Assembly (NCBI RefSeq): GCF_000716675.1
Contig: NZ_JNXT01000039.1
Coordinates: 1 to 64,000 of the forward strand
DNA from: Streptomyces alboflavus
GTDB lineage: Bacteria; Actinomycetota; Actinomycetes; Streptomycetales; Streptomycetaceae
Reading direction: 5' to 3'
DNA: 64,000 bases
This document shows, in pieces, positions 9,315 through 18,196 of the stretch. Made by a program: the position numbers and the translations under genes. The first letter of the stretch is position 1; every line of letters begins with the position of its first letter. The notes under the pieces were generated by a model. The model saw only the letters and a list, made by a program, of their open reading frames with translations, was not told the DNA's origin and searched no databases.

Positions 9315-10475
9315 ATGACTGACACTGCACTGCCGCGCGTCCGCGCCGAGATCGACCTCGCCGCCCTGAGGGCCAACGTGCGTACGCTCCGCGCCCACGC
9401 CCCCACGGCCGCCTTCATGGCCGTCGTGAAGGCGGACGGCTACGGCCACGGAATGATCCCGTGCGCCCGCGCCGCCCTGGAGGCGGGCGCCACCTGGGTG
9501 GGCACCGCCACCCCGGAGGAAGCCCTCGCCCTGCGCGCGGCAGGCGTCGGCGGCCGCGTGATGTGCTGGCTCTGGACCCCGGGCGGCCCCTGGCGCGAGG
9601 CCGTCGAGGCCGACGTGGACGTTTCGGTGAGCGGCATGTGGGCCCTGCGTGAGGTCACCGCGGCCGCCCGCGCCGCAGGCCGTACGGCCCGCGTCCAGCT
9701 CAAGGCGGACACCGGCCTCGGCCGCAACGGCTGCATGCCCGAGGACTGGCCCGAGCTGATCGCGGCGGCCCTGCGCGCCGAGGCGGACGGGCTCGTGCAG
9801 GTGACCGGGCTGTGGTCCCACTTCGCCTGCGCCGACGAGCCGGGGCACCCCTCCATCAAGAGTCAGCTCGATGTGTTCCGGGAGATGCTCGCGTACGCGG
9901 AGGGGGAGGGGGTGCGCGCCGAGGTGCGGCACATCGCCAATTCGCCGGCGACTCTGACTGTTCCCGAGGCCCACTTCGATCTCGTACGGCCCGGCATCGC
10001 CATGTACGGCGTCTCTCCCAGTCCCGAGATCGGCACCCCGCAGGACTTCGGTCTGCGCCCCGTCATGACCGTCGCCGCCGCCCTGGCCTCGGTCAAGCAC
10101 GCCCCGGCCGACCACGGCGTGAGCTACGGCCACCACTACACCACCCCCGTCGCCACCACCCTCGGCCTGGTCCCTGCCGGGTACGGCGACGGCATCCCCC
10201 GGCACGCCTCCGGCTCCGGACCCGTCCTGGTCAGCGGCAAGTGGCGTACCGCCGCGGGCCGCATCGCCATGGACCAGTTCGTGGTCGACCTGGGCGGCGA
10301 CGAGCCCGAGGCCGGGGCGGAGGCCGTGCTCTTCGGGGCCGGTGACCGGGGTGAGCCGACCGCCGAGGACTGGGCGCGCGCGGCGGGCACCATCGCGTAC
10401 GAGATCGTGACTCGCATCGGTTCCCGCGTTCCGCGCGTCTATGTCGACGAGCGGCACAGCGGCAGCGACGACTGA
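9315..10475 (+). CDS. alr: alanine racemase
   Basis: This 386-residue PLP enzyme interconverts L- and D-alanine for peptidoglycan. The PLP lysine is K39 in AVVKADGYGHG, and the second catalytic base is the tyrosine near residue 271 in GVSYGHHYTT. The C-terminal beta domain includes GRIAMDQFVVDLG. ATG 9315 was chosen because it starts immediately before the conserved PRVRAEIDL; the frame extends upstream only into repeat sequence. It is followed after 13 bases by an alpha/beta hydrolase, probably in one transcript. Confidence 0.96.
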   Translation: MTDTALPRVRAEIDLAALRANVRTLRAHAPTAAFMAVVKADGYGHGMIPCARAALEAGATWVGTATPEEALALRAAGVGGRVMCWLWTPGGPWREAVEADVDVSVSGMWALREVTAAARAAGRTARVQLKADTGLGRNGCMPEDWPELIAAALRAEADGLVQVTGLWSHFACADEPGHPSIKSQLDVFREMLAYAEGEGVRAEVRHIANSPATLTVPEAHFDLVRPGIAMYGVSPSPEIGTPQDFGLRPVMTVAAALASVKHAPADHGVSYGHHYTTPVATTLGLVPAGYGDGIPRHASGSGPVLVSGKWRTAAGRIAMDQFVVDLGGDEPEAGAEAVLFGAGDRGEPTAEDWARAAGTIAYEIVTRIGSRVPRVYVDERHSGSDD

Positions 10476-10488
10476 AGAGGAGCGGCAC

Positions 10489-11721
10489 GTGGGCGAGGGC
10501 AGCACGGGGGCGGCCGCCGCGGACTTGGTGACCGAAGTGGCCGAGGCCGCCGGTTCCGCGGGCAGCAACTGGCGGCGGGCCGGCATCGCGGGCGCCGCCA
10601 TAGGAGTCATCGCCGCGGGCGCCGCGGCCGGCGTCGCCATCGAGCGGATGACCGTCGGACGCGGCATGCGCAAGAAGGCCCGCCTCGCCCTCGACGCCTC
10701 CGGGCCCTTCGGCTCGCTGCGCGGCATGCCCGGCAAGGCCTACGCCGACGACGGCACGGAGCTCGCCTATGAAGTCGACGAGGTGGGGGACGGCCGTGGG
10801 GAGGGGGCCGGGGACGGTGCGCAGACTCCTCGGCGGTTGCGGCTCTTCGGGCGTAAGGCGCCCGATCCCGTCACCGTCGTCTTCAGCCACGGCTACTGTC
10901 TCGGCCAGGACTCCTGGCACTTCCAGCGCGCCGCCCTGCGCGGTGTCGTGCGCTGCGTCTACTGGGACCAGCGCAGCCACGGCCGCTCCGGTCGCGGCAT
11001 GGCCCAGATCCACGACGACAAGCCCGTCTCCATCGATCAGCTCGGCCGGGACCTGAAGGCCGTCATCGACGCGGCCGCGCCCACCGGGCCCCTCGTCCTC
11101 GTCGGCCACTCCATGGGCGGCATGACGACGATGGCCCTCGCCGACCAGTTCCCGGAGCTGATCCGCGACCGCGTGGTGGGTGTGGTCCTCGTCGGCACCT
11201 CCTCCGGCAAGCTCGGCGAGGTCAGCTTCGGGCTTCCCGTCGCGGGGATGAACGCCGTGCGGCGGGTGCTGCCCGGGGTCCTGAAGGCGCTCGGCTCGCA
11301 GGCCGACCTGGTGGAGAAGGGGCGCCGCGCCACCGCCGACCTGTTCGCGGGCGTCATCAAGCGCTACTCGTTCGCCTCGAAGGACGTCGACCCCGCCGTC
11401 GCCCGGTTCGCGGAGCGGCTCATCGAGTCCACGCCCATCGACGTGGTCGCCGAGTTCTACCCCGCCTTCGCCGAGCACGACAAGGCCGAGGCGCTCGTCC
11501 ACTTCGCCGGGCTTCCCGTGCTCGTCCTCGCGGGTGACAAGGACCTCGTCACCCCGAGCGAGCACAGCGAGGCCATCGCGGACCTGCTGCCGGACGCCGA
11601 ACTGGTGCTCGTCCCCGACGCCGGGCACCTGGTGATGCTCGAACACCCCGAGGTGGTCACCGACCGCATCGCCGATCTGCTGGTCAGGGCCAAGGAACAG
11701 GCAGGGAGCGCCGCCATGTGA
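10489..11721 (+). CDS. alpha/beta hydrolase with N-terminal membrane segment
   Basis: This 410-residue protein has a hydrophobic segment near residues 25-45 (AGIAGAAIGVIAAGAAAGVA), suggesting a membrane anchor. An alpha/beta hydrolase fold follows, with oxyanion region FSHGYCLGQDSW, nucleophile elbow GHSMGG, and a late Asp/His pair (GDKDLVTPSE and DAGHLVMLEHP). The substrate cannot be told. GTG 10489 has AAGAGGAG just upstream; an ATG at 10441 in the same frame would overlap alr by 35 bases and has no better site. It sits between alr and tsaE, as is usual in streptomycetes. Confidence 0.88.
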   Translation: MGEGSTGAAAADLVTEVAEAAGSAGSNWRRAGIAGAAIGVIAAGAAAGVAIERMTVGRGMRKKARLALDASGPFGSLRGMPGKAYADDGTELAYEVDEVGDGRGEGAGDGAQTPRRLRLFGRKAPDPVTVVFSHGYCLGQDSWHFQRAALRGVVRCVYWDQRSHGRSGRGMAQIHDDKPVSIDQLGRDLKAVIDAAAPTGPLVLVGHSMGGMTTMALADQFPELIRDRVVGVVLVGTSSGKLGEVSFGLPVAGMNAVRRVLPGVLKALGSQADLVEKGRRATADLFAGVIKRYSFASKDVDPAVARFAERLIESTPIDVVAEFYPAFAEHDKAEALVHFAGLPVLVLAGDKDLVTPSEHSEAIADLLPDAELVLVPDAGHLVMLEHPEVVTDRIADLLVRAKEQAGSAAM

Positions 11722-11782
11722 GGCGCCGGGCCCGGTGTCGGCCGGGCCGGGGCGGGTGCGCCGAGCGGCTAACGTTTCTGTC

Positions 11783-12295
11783 ATGGAAGCACCGCACAGC
11801 CCGGCCCCCGCCATCGCTCTCGAGCTCACCGTGAACTCGCCCGGACAGATGGGCGAGTTGGGCCGCCGCCTGGCCAAGATCCTGCGCCCCGGAGACCTCG
11901 TCATGCTCACCGGCGAGCTCGGCGCGGGCAAGACGACGCTGACCCGCGGGCTCGGGGAGGGCCTCGGCGTGCGCGGCGCCGTCACCTCCCCGACCTTCGT
12001 CATCGCCCGCGTCCACCCCTCCCTCGGCGACGGTCCGCCGCTGGTCCACGTCGACGCGTACCGCCTGGGCGGTGGCCTCGACGAGATGGAGGACCTGGAC
12101 CTCGACGTGTCGCTGCCCGACTCCGTGATCGTCGTCGAGTGGGGCGACGGCAAGGTCGAGGAGCTCTCGGAGGATCGCCTGCACGTCCTCATCCACCGCG
12201 CGGTCGGGGACACCACGGACGAGGTGCGCGAGGTGACGCTGCGGGGGATCGGGGAGCGGTGGGCCGCGGCCGATCTGACGGTTCTCTCCGCCTGA
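11783..12295 (+). CDS. tsaE: tRNA t6A synthesis ATPase TsaE
   Basis: This 170-residue P-loop ATPase is the TsaE component of the machinery that makes N6-threonylcarbamoyladenosine at position 37 of ANN-decoding tRNAs. The Walker A motif is TGELGAGKTT with the lysine at residue 50, followed by SPTFVIARVH and HVDAYRL, both family-typical, and VEWGDG. ATG 11783 was preferred to an upstream in-frame start that would read through non-conserved sequence. Partners tsaB and tsaD lie 1-3 kb downstream. Confidence 0.94.
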   Translation: MEAPHSPAPAIALELTVNSPGQMGELGRRLAKILRPGDLVMLTGELGAGKTTLTRGLGEGLGVRGAVTSPTFVIARVHPSLGDGPPLVHVDAYRLGGGLDEMEDLDLDVSLPDSVIVVEWGDGKVEELSEDRLHVLIHRAVGDTTDEVREVTLRGIGERWAAADLTVLSA

Positions 12296-12445
12296 GGGGC
12301 GGCGCGGGGTCCCTCCGAGGCCGAGGGGCCCTAAGGGCGTTCCCGAGGTGACGCGTTCTCGTCGGTTCGCCCGAACTTTCCGACAAGCCGTCGGCAAGAT
12401 GTTGCGCGCCGAGCGTCGTACGTGGTCACATGGATACCAGGTACG

Positions 12446-12463
12446 GGTTAGGTCTACCTAACC
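12446..12463. promoter_or_regulatory. perfect palindrome, possible iron box
   Basis: An 8-bp perfect inverted repeat with a 2-base centre, GGTTAGGT-CT-ACCTAACC. The window ACGGGTTAGGTCTACCTAA matches the DmdR/DtxR iron-box consensus TTAGGTTAGGCTCACCTAA at 13 of 19 positions by eye. It lies 31 bases upstream of the small gene at 12495 and could be its operator. Confidence 0.45.
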
Positions 12464-12494
12464 ACGTCTGCCCCCGGAGCCCCAGGAGGCGTCC

Positions 12495-12686
12495 ATGCCG
12501 GCTTCAGAACGCGATGCGCAGCCCCGGCCGCACGGGCCGTCGACGACCTTCCACGCGTACTCGATGAGCGATCTGCTGGCGTCCTGCGCCGCCGCGAGCG
12601 CCGTCTCCACGCCGCCCCCCGCCCCCGAGGAACCGGCGCGTCCGGCGCCCGTGCACACGGACGAGCGACGCCGCGACGCCGCCTGA
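12495..12686 (+). CDS. small hypothetical protein
   Basis: A 63-residue protein with AGGAGG ideally placed before ATG 12495. The central part, TTFHAYSMSDLLASCAAASA, looks like a short amphipathic helix with a Cys; the rest is Pro/Ala-rich and charged. I do not recognise the family, though I believe similar small proteins occur at this place in other streptomycetes. A perfect palindrome lies just upstream, so it may be a regulated small protein. Confidence 0.6.
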   Translation: MPASERDAQPRPHGPSTTFHAYSMSDLLASCAAASAVSTPPPAPEEPARPAPVHTDERRRDAA

Positions 12687-12761
12687 GCGGGCGCCGCGGC
12701 GCGGGGTGGATGGAGTACGGGGGCGGGGTGGAGTACGGGGGCGTGGCCTGACGGGTCGGCC

Positions 12762-13319
12762 CTAGCGGACCACGACGACCTTCGTCTCGTACAGGGCGAA
12801 GTCCCACATCACGTTGCCGTCCTCACGCGAGGAGCGGATACCGCCGGTCTTCTTCGCCGGGTCCGGCTTCTGCGTCGAGCCGTTGAGCGCCGCGCTGAAC
12901 CCGACCGCTATGCCGTCGACACTCGTGAACCGCACCACGTGCTCGATCTGCACGCCGTCGGACCCTATGACCTGACCCGTCCGCGAGGTGACGGCGTACG
13001 CACCCGGCACGGGGTCCACGGTGCTCGGCGTGACCTTGTACGTGCGCTTCACCTTGCCGGACTCACCGACCAGCCACACCCGGTCCCCTTCGAGGGAGTA
13101 CACGACGCGCTTGCCGGCGCCGGAACCCGCGGGCAGCTTCAGCGGATCGGTCTTGCCGCCGGGGGAGCGCGAGGGGGCCGTCGGGGACTTGTCCGGGCGG
13201 GCGTTGAGGTCGTCCGGGGCGTTCGCGGAGGCCTGGTAGGCGAGGAAGCCGACCACGGCGAGTGCCGCCGCGGTGAGCCCGGCCACGAATCCCGAGCTGC
13301 TCCTTGACACCTGGCCCAC
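12762..13319 (-). CDS. L,D-transpeptidase-like membrane protein lacking the active site
   Basis: A 185-residue protein with an N-terminal hydrophobic anchor (about 11-31), a Pro/Ser/Lys-rich linker, and a C-terminal domain resembling YkuD L,D-transpeptidases. In those enzymes the end reads like SHGCIRMS..DA..LWDF..VGTKVVVV; here residues 158-185 read TGGIRSSREDGNVMWDFALYETKVVVV. The catalytic Cys is replaced by Gly160, and the upstream catalytic His (usually in a GIAIHG context) is missing from GIAVGFS at 136-142. It is therefore probably a non-catalytic binding or structural relative. The family assignment is my reading of motifs. Confidence 0.65.
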   Translation of the reverse strand: MGQVSRSSSGFVAGLTAAALAVVGFLAYQASANAPDDLNARPDKSPTAPSRSPGGKTDPLKLPAGSGAGKRVVYSLEGDRVWLVGESGKVKRTYKVTPSTVDPVPGAYAVTSRTGQVIGSDGVQIEHVVRFTSVDGIAVGFSAALNGSTQKPDPAKKTGGIRSSREDGNVMWDFALYETKVVVVR

Positions 13320-13413
13320 CTCTCCTACGTACGGCTATGGGGTGACGGTAGCAGCAGGCGCGGCCCGTGCCGGGGCGGCCGTGCGCCGGGCGTCGGAGCC
13401 GTAGGCTGTTCGC

Positions 13414-14079
13414 GTGCTCTTGCTCGCTCTGGATACCGCCACCCCCGCCGTCACCGTCGCCCTGCACGACGGCACGGCCTCCTTCGGAACAGTCGCCGAA
13501 TCGAGCCAGGTCGACGCCCGCCGCCACGGCGAGCTGCTGCTGCCCGCCGTCGACCGGGTCCTCGCCGAGGCGGGCCTCGGACTCGACGCGGTGACGGACG
13601 TCGTCGTCGGCGTCGGCCCCGGCCCCTACACGGGCCTGCGCGTCGGCCTGATGACCGCCGACACCTTCGGCCTCGCCCTCGGCGTCCCGGTGCACGGGGT
13701 GTGCACCCTCGACGGCCTCGCGTACGCGGCGGGCATCGAGAACGGGCCGTTCGTCGTGGCGACCGACGCCCGCCGCAAGGAGGTCTACTGGGCGCGCTAC
13801 GAAGACGCCCGTACGAGGGTCGGCGGACCGGCTGTCGACCGGCCCGCCGACATCGCGGAGCAGGTAGCCGGGCTCCCCGCCGTCGGCGCGGGCGCCGCCC
13901 TCTACCCGGACACCTTCACGGACGTGCGCGGCCCCGAGCACGTGTCGGCCGCGGCGCTGGCCGCGCTCGCGGCGGAGCGGCTCGCCGCGGGCGAGGAACT
14001 GCTCGAACCCCGCCCGCTGTACCTGCGCCGCCCCGACGCCCAGGTCCCCAAGAACTACAAGGTGGTCACCCCCAAGTGA
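13414..14079 (+). CDS. tsaB: tRNA t6A synthesis protein TsaB
   Basis: This 221-residue ASKHA-fold protein is the TsaB partner of TsaD. The N terminus LLLALDTATPAVTVAL is the ATPase-like phosphate-binding region, and GVGPGPYTGLRVGLM is the family signature. GTG 13414 starts directly at the conserved segment. Its stop overlaps the rimI start (GTGA), indicating translational coupling. tsaB-rimI-tsaD in this order is the common actinobacterial arrangement. Confidence 0.94.
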   Translation: MLLLALDTATPAVTVALHDGTASFGTVAESSQVDARRHGELLLPAVDRVLAEAGLGLDAVTDVVVGVGPGPYTGLRVGLMTADTFGLALGVPVHGVCTLDGLAYAAGIENGPFVVATDARRKEVYWARYEDARTRVGGPAVDRPADIAEQVAGLPAVGAGAALYPDTFTDVRGPEHVSAAALAALAAERLAAGEELLEPRPLYLRRPDAQVPKNYKVVTPK

Positions 14080-14717
14080 CCACCGTGCCGTCGAAGACGC
14101 CGCCCCCCGCCGTCGTGCCGCGCGAGATGCGCTGGTGGGACATCGACGCCGTGCTCGCCCTGGAGAAGGAGCTCTTCCCGGACGACGCCTGGTCGCGCGG
14201 CATGTTCTGGTCCGAGCTCGCGCATGCCCGCGGACCCGGCTCGACCCGCCGCTACCTGGTGGCGTACGAGGGCGAACGCCTCGTCGGCTATGGCGGCCTC
14301 GCCGTCGCCGGGACGGACTCCGACGGCGGCGCCGCGGTCGCCGCCGACGTGCAGACCATCGCCGTCGCGCGCGACCACTGGGGCTCCGGCCTCGGCGCGC
14401 GGCTGCTCACCGAACTGCTGCGGCACGCCACGGCCTTCGAGGCGACCGAGGTGATGCTCGAAGTGCGGGTGGACAACACCCGCGCGCAGAAGCTCTACCA
14501 GCGCTTCGGCTTCGAGCCGATCGGCTTCCGCCGCGGCTACTACCAGCCGGGCAACGTGGACGCGCTGGTGATGCGCCTGTCCGACCCGTCCGCCGCAGCG
14601 GACTGCTCCGCGCACGGCGCCCCCGACCCCGCGGCCGAAGGATCGGCCGACGGCCCCACCGACGGCCGGGCCCCTGGCCCGCTGAACGGCGTACAAGGAA
14701 CCGAGATCCATGGCTGA
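14076..14717 (+). CDS. rimI: ribosomal-protein-alanine N-acetyltransferase
   Basis: This 213-residue GNAT-family acetyltransferase corresponds to RimI, which acetylates the N terminus of ribosomal protein S18 in characterised bacteria. The acetyl-CoA binding core is seen in [20 protein letters not shown] and the C-terminal motif in [22 protein letters not shown] style sequence. The last 50 or so residues are a Pro/Ala/Gly-rich extension beyond the fold. GTG 14076 overlaps the tsaB stop, and the 3' end overlaps the tsaD start by 8 bases, so the three genes form one coupled unit. Confidence 0.9.
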   Translation: MTTVPSKTPPPAVVPREMRWWDIDAVLALEKELFPDDAWSRGMFWSELAHARGPGSTRRYLVAYEGERLVGYGGLAVAGTDSDGGAAVAADVQTIAVARDHWGSGLGARLLTELLRHATAFEATEVMLEVRVDNTRAQKLYQRFGFEPIGFRRGYYQPGNVDALVMRLSDPSAAADCSAHGAPDPAAEGSADGPTDGRAPGPLNGVQGTEIHG

Positions 14718-15825
14718 CACCCGTGACGAGCCCCTCGTCCTCGGCATCGAGACCTCCTGCGACGAGACGGGCGTCGGCGTCGTCCGCGGCACGACGCTGC
14801 TCGCGGACGCGGTCGCGTCCAGCGTCGACGAGCACGCGCGCTTCGGCGGCGTCGTGCCCGAGGTGGCGTCCCGCGCGCACCTGGAGGCGATGGTCCCCAC
14901 CATCCAGCGCGCCCTGAAGGACGCGGGTGTGAGCGCCAAGGACCTGGACGGCATCGCCGTCACCGCGGGCCCCGGCCTCGCGGGCGCGCTGCTCGTCGGG
15001 GTCTCGGCGGCGAAGGCGTACGCGTACGCGCTCGGCAAGCCGCTGTACGGCGTGAACCACCTGGCGTCGCACATCTGCGTGGACCAGCTGGAGCACGGGG
15101 CGCTGCCGGAGCCGACGATGGCGCTCCTCGTGTCCGGCGGGCACTCCTCGCTGCTCCTGTCCACCGACATCACCTCCGACGTGCGGCCCCTCGGGGCGAC
15201 GATCGACGACGCGGCGGGCGAGGCCTTCGACAAGATCGCCCGGGTCCTGAACCTGGGCTTCCCGGGTGGTCCCGTCATCGACCGTTACGCCCGTGAGGGC
15301 GACCCGGACGCCATCGCGTTCCCGCGCGGTCTGACCGGGCCGCGCGATCCCGCGTACGACTTCTCCTTCTCCGGCCTGAAGACCTCGGTGGCGCGCTGGA
15401 TCGAGGCGAAGCGGGCCGCGGGCGAGGAGGTTCCGGTGCGGGACGTGGCGGCGTCCTTCCAGGAGGCCGTGGTCGACGTGCTGACCCGCAAGGCGGTGCG
15501 CGCCTGCAAGGACGAGGGCGTGGACCACCTCATGATCGGGGGCGGTGTGGCCGCGAACACCCGGCTGCGGGCGATGGCCCAGGAGCGGTGCGAGCGGGCC
15601 GGGATCCGGCTGCGGGTGCCGCGGCCGAAGCTGTGCACGGACAACGGCGCGATGGTCGCCGCGCTCGGCGCGGAGATGGTCGCCCGCAACCGCGCCGCCT
15701 CCGACCTCGGGCTCTCGGCCGACTCCTCGCTGCCGGTGACGGAGCCGCATGTGCCGGGCGCGCACGCGCACAGCCACGACCACGACCATGTGCACGAGGT
15801 CAGCAAGGACAACCTCTACTCGTGA
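14710..15825 (+). CDS. tsaD: tRNA t6A37 threonylcarbamoyltransferase TsaD
   Basis: This 371-residue catalytic subunit transfers the threonylcarbamoyl group to A37 of tRNA. Signatures: [14 protein letters not shown] at the N terminus, the metal-binding histidines in [19 protein letters not shown], and [10 protein letters not shown] with [12 protein letters not shown]. The C terminus carries a His-rich tail (about [11 protein letters not shown]) beyond the enzyme fold, which could bind divalent metal; such a tail is not needed in the family. It is translationally coupled to rimI. Confidence 0.95.
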   Translation: MADTRDEPLVLGIETSCDETGVGVVRGTTLLADAVASSVDEHARFGGVVPEVASRAHLEAMVPTIQRALKDAGVSAKDLDGIAVTAGPGLAGALLVGVSAAKAYAYALGKPLYGVNHLASHICVDQLEHGALPEPTMALLVSGGHSSLLLSTDITSDVRPLGATIDDAAGEAFDKIARVLNLGFPGGPVIDRYAREGDPDAIAFPRGLTGPRDPAYDFSFSGLKTSVARWIEAKRAAGEEVPVRDVAASFQEAVVDVLTRKAVRACKDEGVDHLMIGGGVAANTRLRAMAQERCERAGIRLRVPRPKLCTDNGAMVAALGAEMVARNRAASDLGLSADSSLPVTEPHVPGAHAHSHDHDHVHEVSKDNLYS

Positions 15826-15841
15826 AGGGCAACCTCTGCTC

Positions 15842-16108
15842 ATGAGCGTCGCGTTGATGTGGGAGGCGCGGGCCGGTGCGGGCCGGGGCCCGGAACTCCT
15901 CGCGTGGGCGCGGGCCCAGACCCTTGAGCCCGCGCCGCTGCGCCGGGAGACCTTCCAGGCGCCGCAGGACCGCGTCCTCGTGATCACCTGGTGGGACGCG
16001 GCGTACGACGCCGACCTGCCCGAACTCGCCGAGCCCCCCGTGGAGTTGTCCGCCCGGCCGCCTCACCGGTGGCGGTTCGAGTCCCTCGGCCAGGGCTGCC
16101 CCCCGTAG
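15842..16108 (+). CDS. small conserved hypothetical protein
   Basis: An 88-residue protein starting 16 bases after tsaD, with an aromatic/Trp-rich centre (LVITWWDAAYDADLPELAEP). I do not recognise a family; the antibiotic-monooxygenase-like size and the single sheet-like region are not enough for a call. The start at 15842 follows a weak AAGGG. Its 3' end overlaps the convergent membrane-protein gene by 46 bases. Confidence 0.6.
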   Translation: MSVALMWEARAGAGRGPELLAWARAQTLEPAPLRRETFQAPQDRVLVITWWDAAYDADLPELAEPPVELSARPPHRWRFESLGQGCPP

Positions 16109-17232
16109 GCGCCCGCGCCGTCCTCGCGCGCCCCGAGCAGCGCGATCACCACCAGCGCCTGGAGCGGCAGGGTGACGAACGGCGTCAGGATGGTGAGCGT
16201 GCCGAGCGTCGAGTCCCAGTACAGGTCGAAGCCGTCGTCGAAGGCCGGGACCAGGGTGCGGATGTCGAAGTAGGTCGAGGCGAGCGCCAGGGCGAGCGCG
16301 GCGCCGCGGGCCGCTGGGCGCCCGGCGAGCAGCAGGGCGCCGACGAGCAGGGGCGCGGCCACCAGGGCCAGGGCGTAGAAGGCCTGGGGGAGCGGGAAGC
16401 CGCGGGAGGCGTCGACCGCCGCCCGGAAGAAGTCGCCCGCGTCGGAGCCCGGCCTGCTGCCGATGAAGTAGACGTGGTCCCGGTTGAGGGAGTAGATCAG
16501 CCAGCTCACCTCGATCGCGCCGCTCAGGAGCAGCGCGATGCCGGACGCCACGAAGGCCGGCCGGCGGACGTTCGCGCCGGGCCGGGCGGAGTACAGGTCG
16601 CCGTAGGGGGCGTAGGACGGCGGGGGCGGGGCGTCCGCGTACGGGGGGTGTGGCGGGGCCGGAGGGTGGGCCGGGGGCGGGGTGCCGTCCGTCCGGTCGC
16701 GGGTGCGGGCGACGGCCGCCCAGATCGCGCACCCCAGGGCGATGCCCGTGAACCGGAAGGTGAGCAGGGCCTTGCCATAGCCGATCTCGGTGATGCGGTC
16801 GCCGTACTCGTCCGAGGCCATGAGGCCGACGACTTCCCGCAGGCACAGGCAGATCAGGAGCGCCGCCACCAGGGCGAGGCCCCCGCGCGCCACCCGGAGC
16901 CGCCCGAGCGCGAGGGCGCCGACGACGACGGCGGTCACGAGGAACGCCCAGTCGTAGTGGGTCTGCGCGACCGGCGTCAGGAACTGCCGCGGGTCGTACA
17001 GGGCCTTGAAGGAGAACCTGGAGTACGGGGCGTCCACGGCCTCGTTGGCCTCGTGCCCGATCCAGATCGTCGCCGTGAGCGCGTACAGCAGGACGGCCGC
17101 GCCGGTCCACTGGAGGGCCGGGGCGTCGTGCGGTGCGACGCGTCCCCTGAAGCCCTGCCCCCATGAGCCCTGCCCGGGTATGCCTTGCCCGGGTATGCCC
17201 TGCCCTGCCCCACCTTGACCCCATGCGGCCAT
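16063..17232 (-). CDS. multi-pass membrane protein of unknown function
   Basis: A 389-residue protein. The first 35 residues contain a GQGIPGQ-type repeat. Hydrophobic segments are visible around 43-62, 95-112, 118-135 and 155-175, then a Pro-rich cytoplasmic loop (about 180-215), then three to four more helices (about 230-250, 285-312, 350-370). No enzyme motif is seen and I do not recognise the family. Its stop lies inside the convergent small gene at 15842. The TetR gene is 64 bases upstream on the same strand. Confidence 0.75.
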   Translation of the reverse strand: MAAWGQGGAGQGIPGQGIPGQGSWGQGFRGRVAPHDAPALQWTGAAVLLYALTATIWIGHEANEAVDAPYSRFSFKALYDPRQFLTPVAQTHYDWAFLVTAVVVGALALGRLRVARGGLALVAALLICLCLREVVGLMASDEYGDRITEIGYGKALLTFRFTGIALGCAIWAAVARTRDRTDGTPPPAHPPAPPHPPYADAPPPPSYAPYGDLYSARPGANVRRPAFVASGIALLLSGAIEVSWLIYSLNRDHVYFIGSRPGSDAGDFFRAAVDASRGFPLPQAFYALALVAAPLLVGALLLAGRPAARGAALALALASTYFDIRTLVPAFDDGFDLYWDSTLGTLTILTPFVTLPLQALVVIALLGAREDGAGAYGGQPWPRDSNRHR

Positions 17233-17296
17233 GCGTGCCCCCCTGTGGCGTGCGTGCTGCGCAGAGCCCTGTGTAGTCGGTCGGTAACCGCGTTGT

Positions 17297-18085
17297 CTAT
17301 GGCGTGTCCGCTCGCGGGTGCGACGGCGTCGGGCGGGTGGCGCGGCCGAGCAGGCCGTCCACCACCGCGCCGAGCTGGCGGGCGAAGTCGTAGGTCTCCC
17401 GCAGCTCCGCCCAGCGGGAGGCCAGCGGGGCGACGTGGGGCAGGTCGGCGGTGTCGGCCTCCGTGAGGGTGTCGGGGAAGTACCGCTTGCGGTCGGGCTC
17501 CTCGGCGCGGCGCGTCATCGCGTTCCGGAAGGCGAGGTCGCCGTACACGCAGTGCCAGACGGTGCGGTAGGCGTGCGCGGCCTCGACGGGGGAGAGCCCG
17601 CAGGCGACGCCCGCGCCGATGATCTCGTCGACCATCCACATCGCGCCCTTGTCGCTGAGGTCGCCGAGGCTCAGGACCTCCACCACCCAGGGCAGCTCCC
17701 GCAGGATGCCGTGCATGTGCAGGGCGACGGCGAGCAGCCGGTCGCGGGGGTCGGCGGGCAGCTCGGGGCGGGGCAGGGTCGCGGCCGTCCCGGCCAGGGT
17801 GAGCATCAGCAGCTCGTCCTTGTCGCGCACGTGGTGGTAGAGCGCCATGGGGGTGGCGCCGACCTCCTTGGCGACCCGGCGCATGCTGAGCGCCGCGACG
17901 CCCTCCTCCTGGAGGATGCGCCGCGCCACGTCGACGATCGCCTCCGGCTCGATCCGCCGGGGGCGCCCGACGCGGCGCTTCTGCCCGGTCGGGGTCTGTC
18001 CGGCCGTGCCGTTCCCGGCCGTGCCGTTCCCGGCCGTGCCGTTCCCGGCCGTGCCGGGTTTCTCGCCGTTCGCTCGCGCTGCCAC
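17297..18085 (-). CDS. TetR family transcriptional regulator
   Basis: A 262-residue repressor-type protein. After a basic N-terminal tail containing a GNGTA pentapeptide repeated three to four times, the HTH domain reads IVDVARRILQEEGVAALSMRRVAKEVGATPMALYHHVRDKDELL split over residues of about 35-80; the remainder is an all-helical ligand domain. GTG 18085 fits the frame and precedes the repeat. It is divergent from an MFS exporter, and twin operator-like repeats lie between them, so it most likely represses that exporter until a ligand binds. Confidence 0.88.
   Translation of the reverse strand: MAARANGEKPGTAGNGTAGNGTAGNGTAGQTPTGQKRRVGRPRRIEPEAIVDVARRILQEEGVAALSMRRVAKEVGATPMALYHHVRDKDELLMLTLAGTAATLPRPELPADPRDRLLAVALHMHGILRELPWVVEVLSLGDLSDKGAMWMVDEIIGAGVACGLSPVEAAHAYRTVWHCVYGDLAFRNAMTRRAEEPDRKRYFPDTLTEADTADLPHVAPLASRWAELRETYDFARQLGAVVDGLLGRATRPTPSHPRADTP
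18003..18056. repeat. 15-bp tandem repeat in the tetR N-terminal coding part
   Basis: A 15-bp unit (CCGTGCCGTTCCCGG on the + strand) is repeated about 3.5 times, encoding the GNGTA repeats of the regulator on the minus strand. It is in frame and therefore only changes the length of the N-terminal tail. Confidence 0.8.
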
Positions 18086-18143
18086 GCGCTCATTGTCGCG
18101 TCCGGAGGTGCGGGGGCCGACCCCCGGGGCCTTGCCTCCGGTC

Positions 18144-18184
18144 AATTTCCGTACGCGTATAGCTAATTTCTGTACGCGTATAAT
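18144..18184 (+). promoter_or_regulatory. twin 18-bp operator repeats overlapping the MFS -10 box
   Basis: Two near-identical 18-bp direct repeats, AATTTCYGTACGCGTATA, occupy 18144-18161 and 18165-18182. They are exactly 21 bp apart and each contains the palindrome TACGCGTA. The second overlaps a perfect -10 TATAAT at 18179-18184. Binding of the divergent TetR protein on one helix face would block this promoter. The regulator-operator link is inference. Confidence 0.7.
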
Positions 18185-18196
18185 AATGTGCGCCGC

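Noticed and set aside
6840..10736. 1298-codon minus-strand frame opposite acpS, nnr and alr
   Set aside because: Low-complexity Pro/Gly/Arg/His-rich translation, antisense to three well-supported genes.
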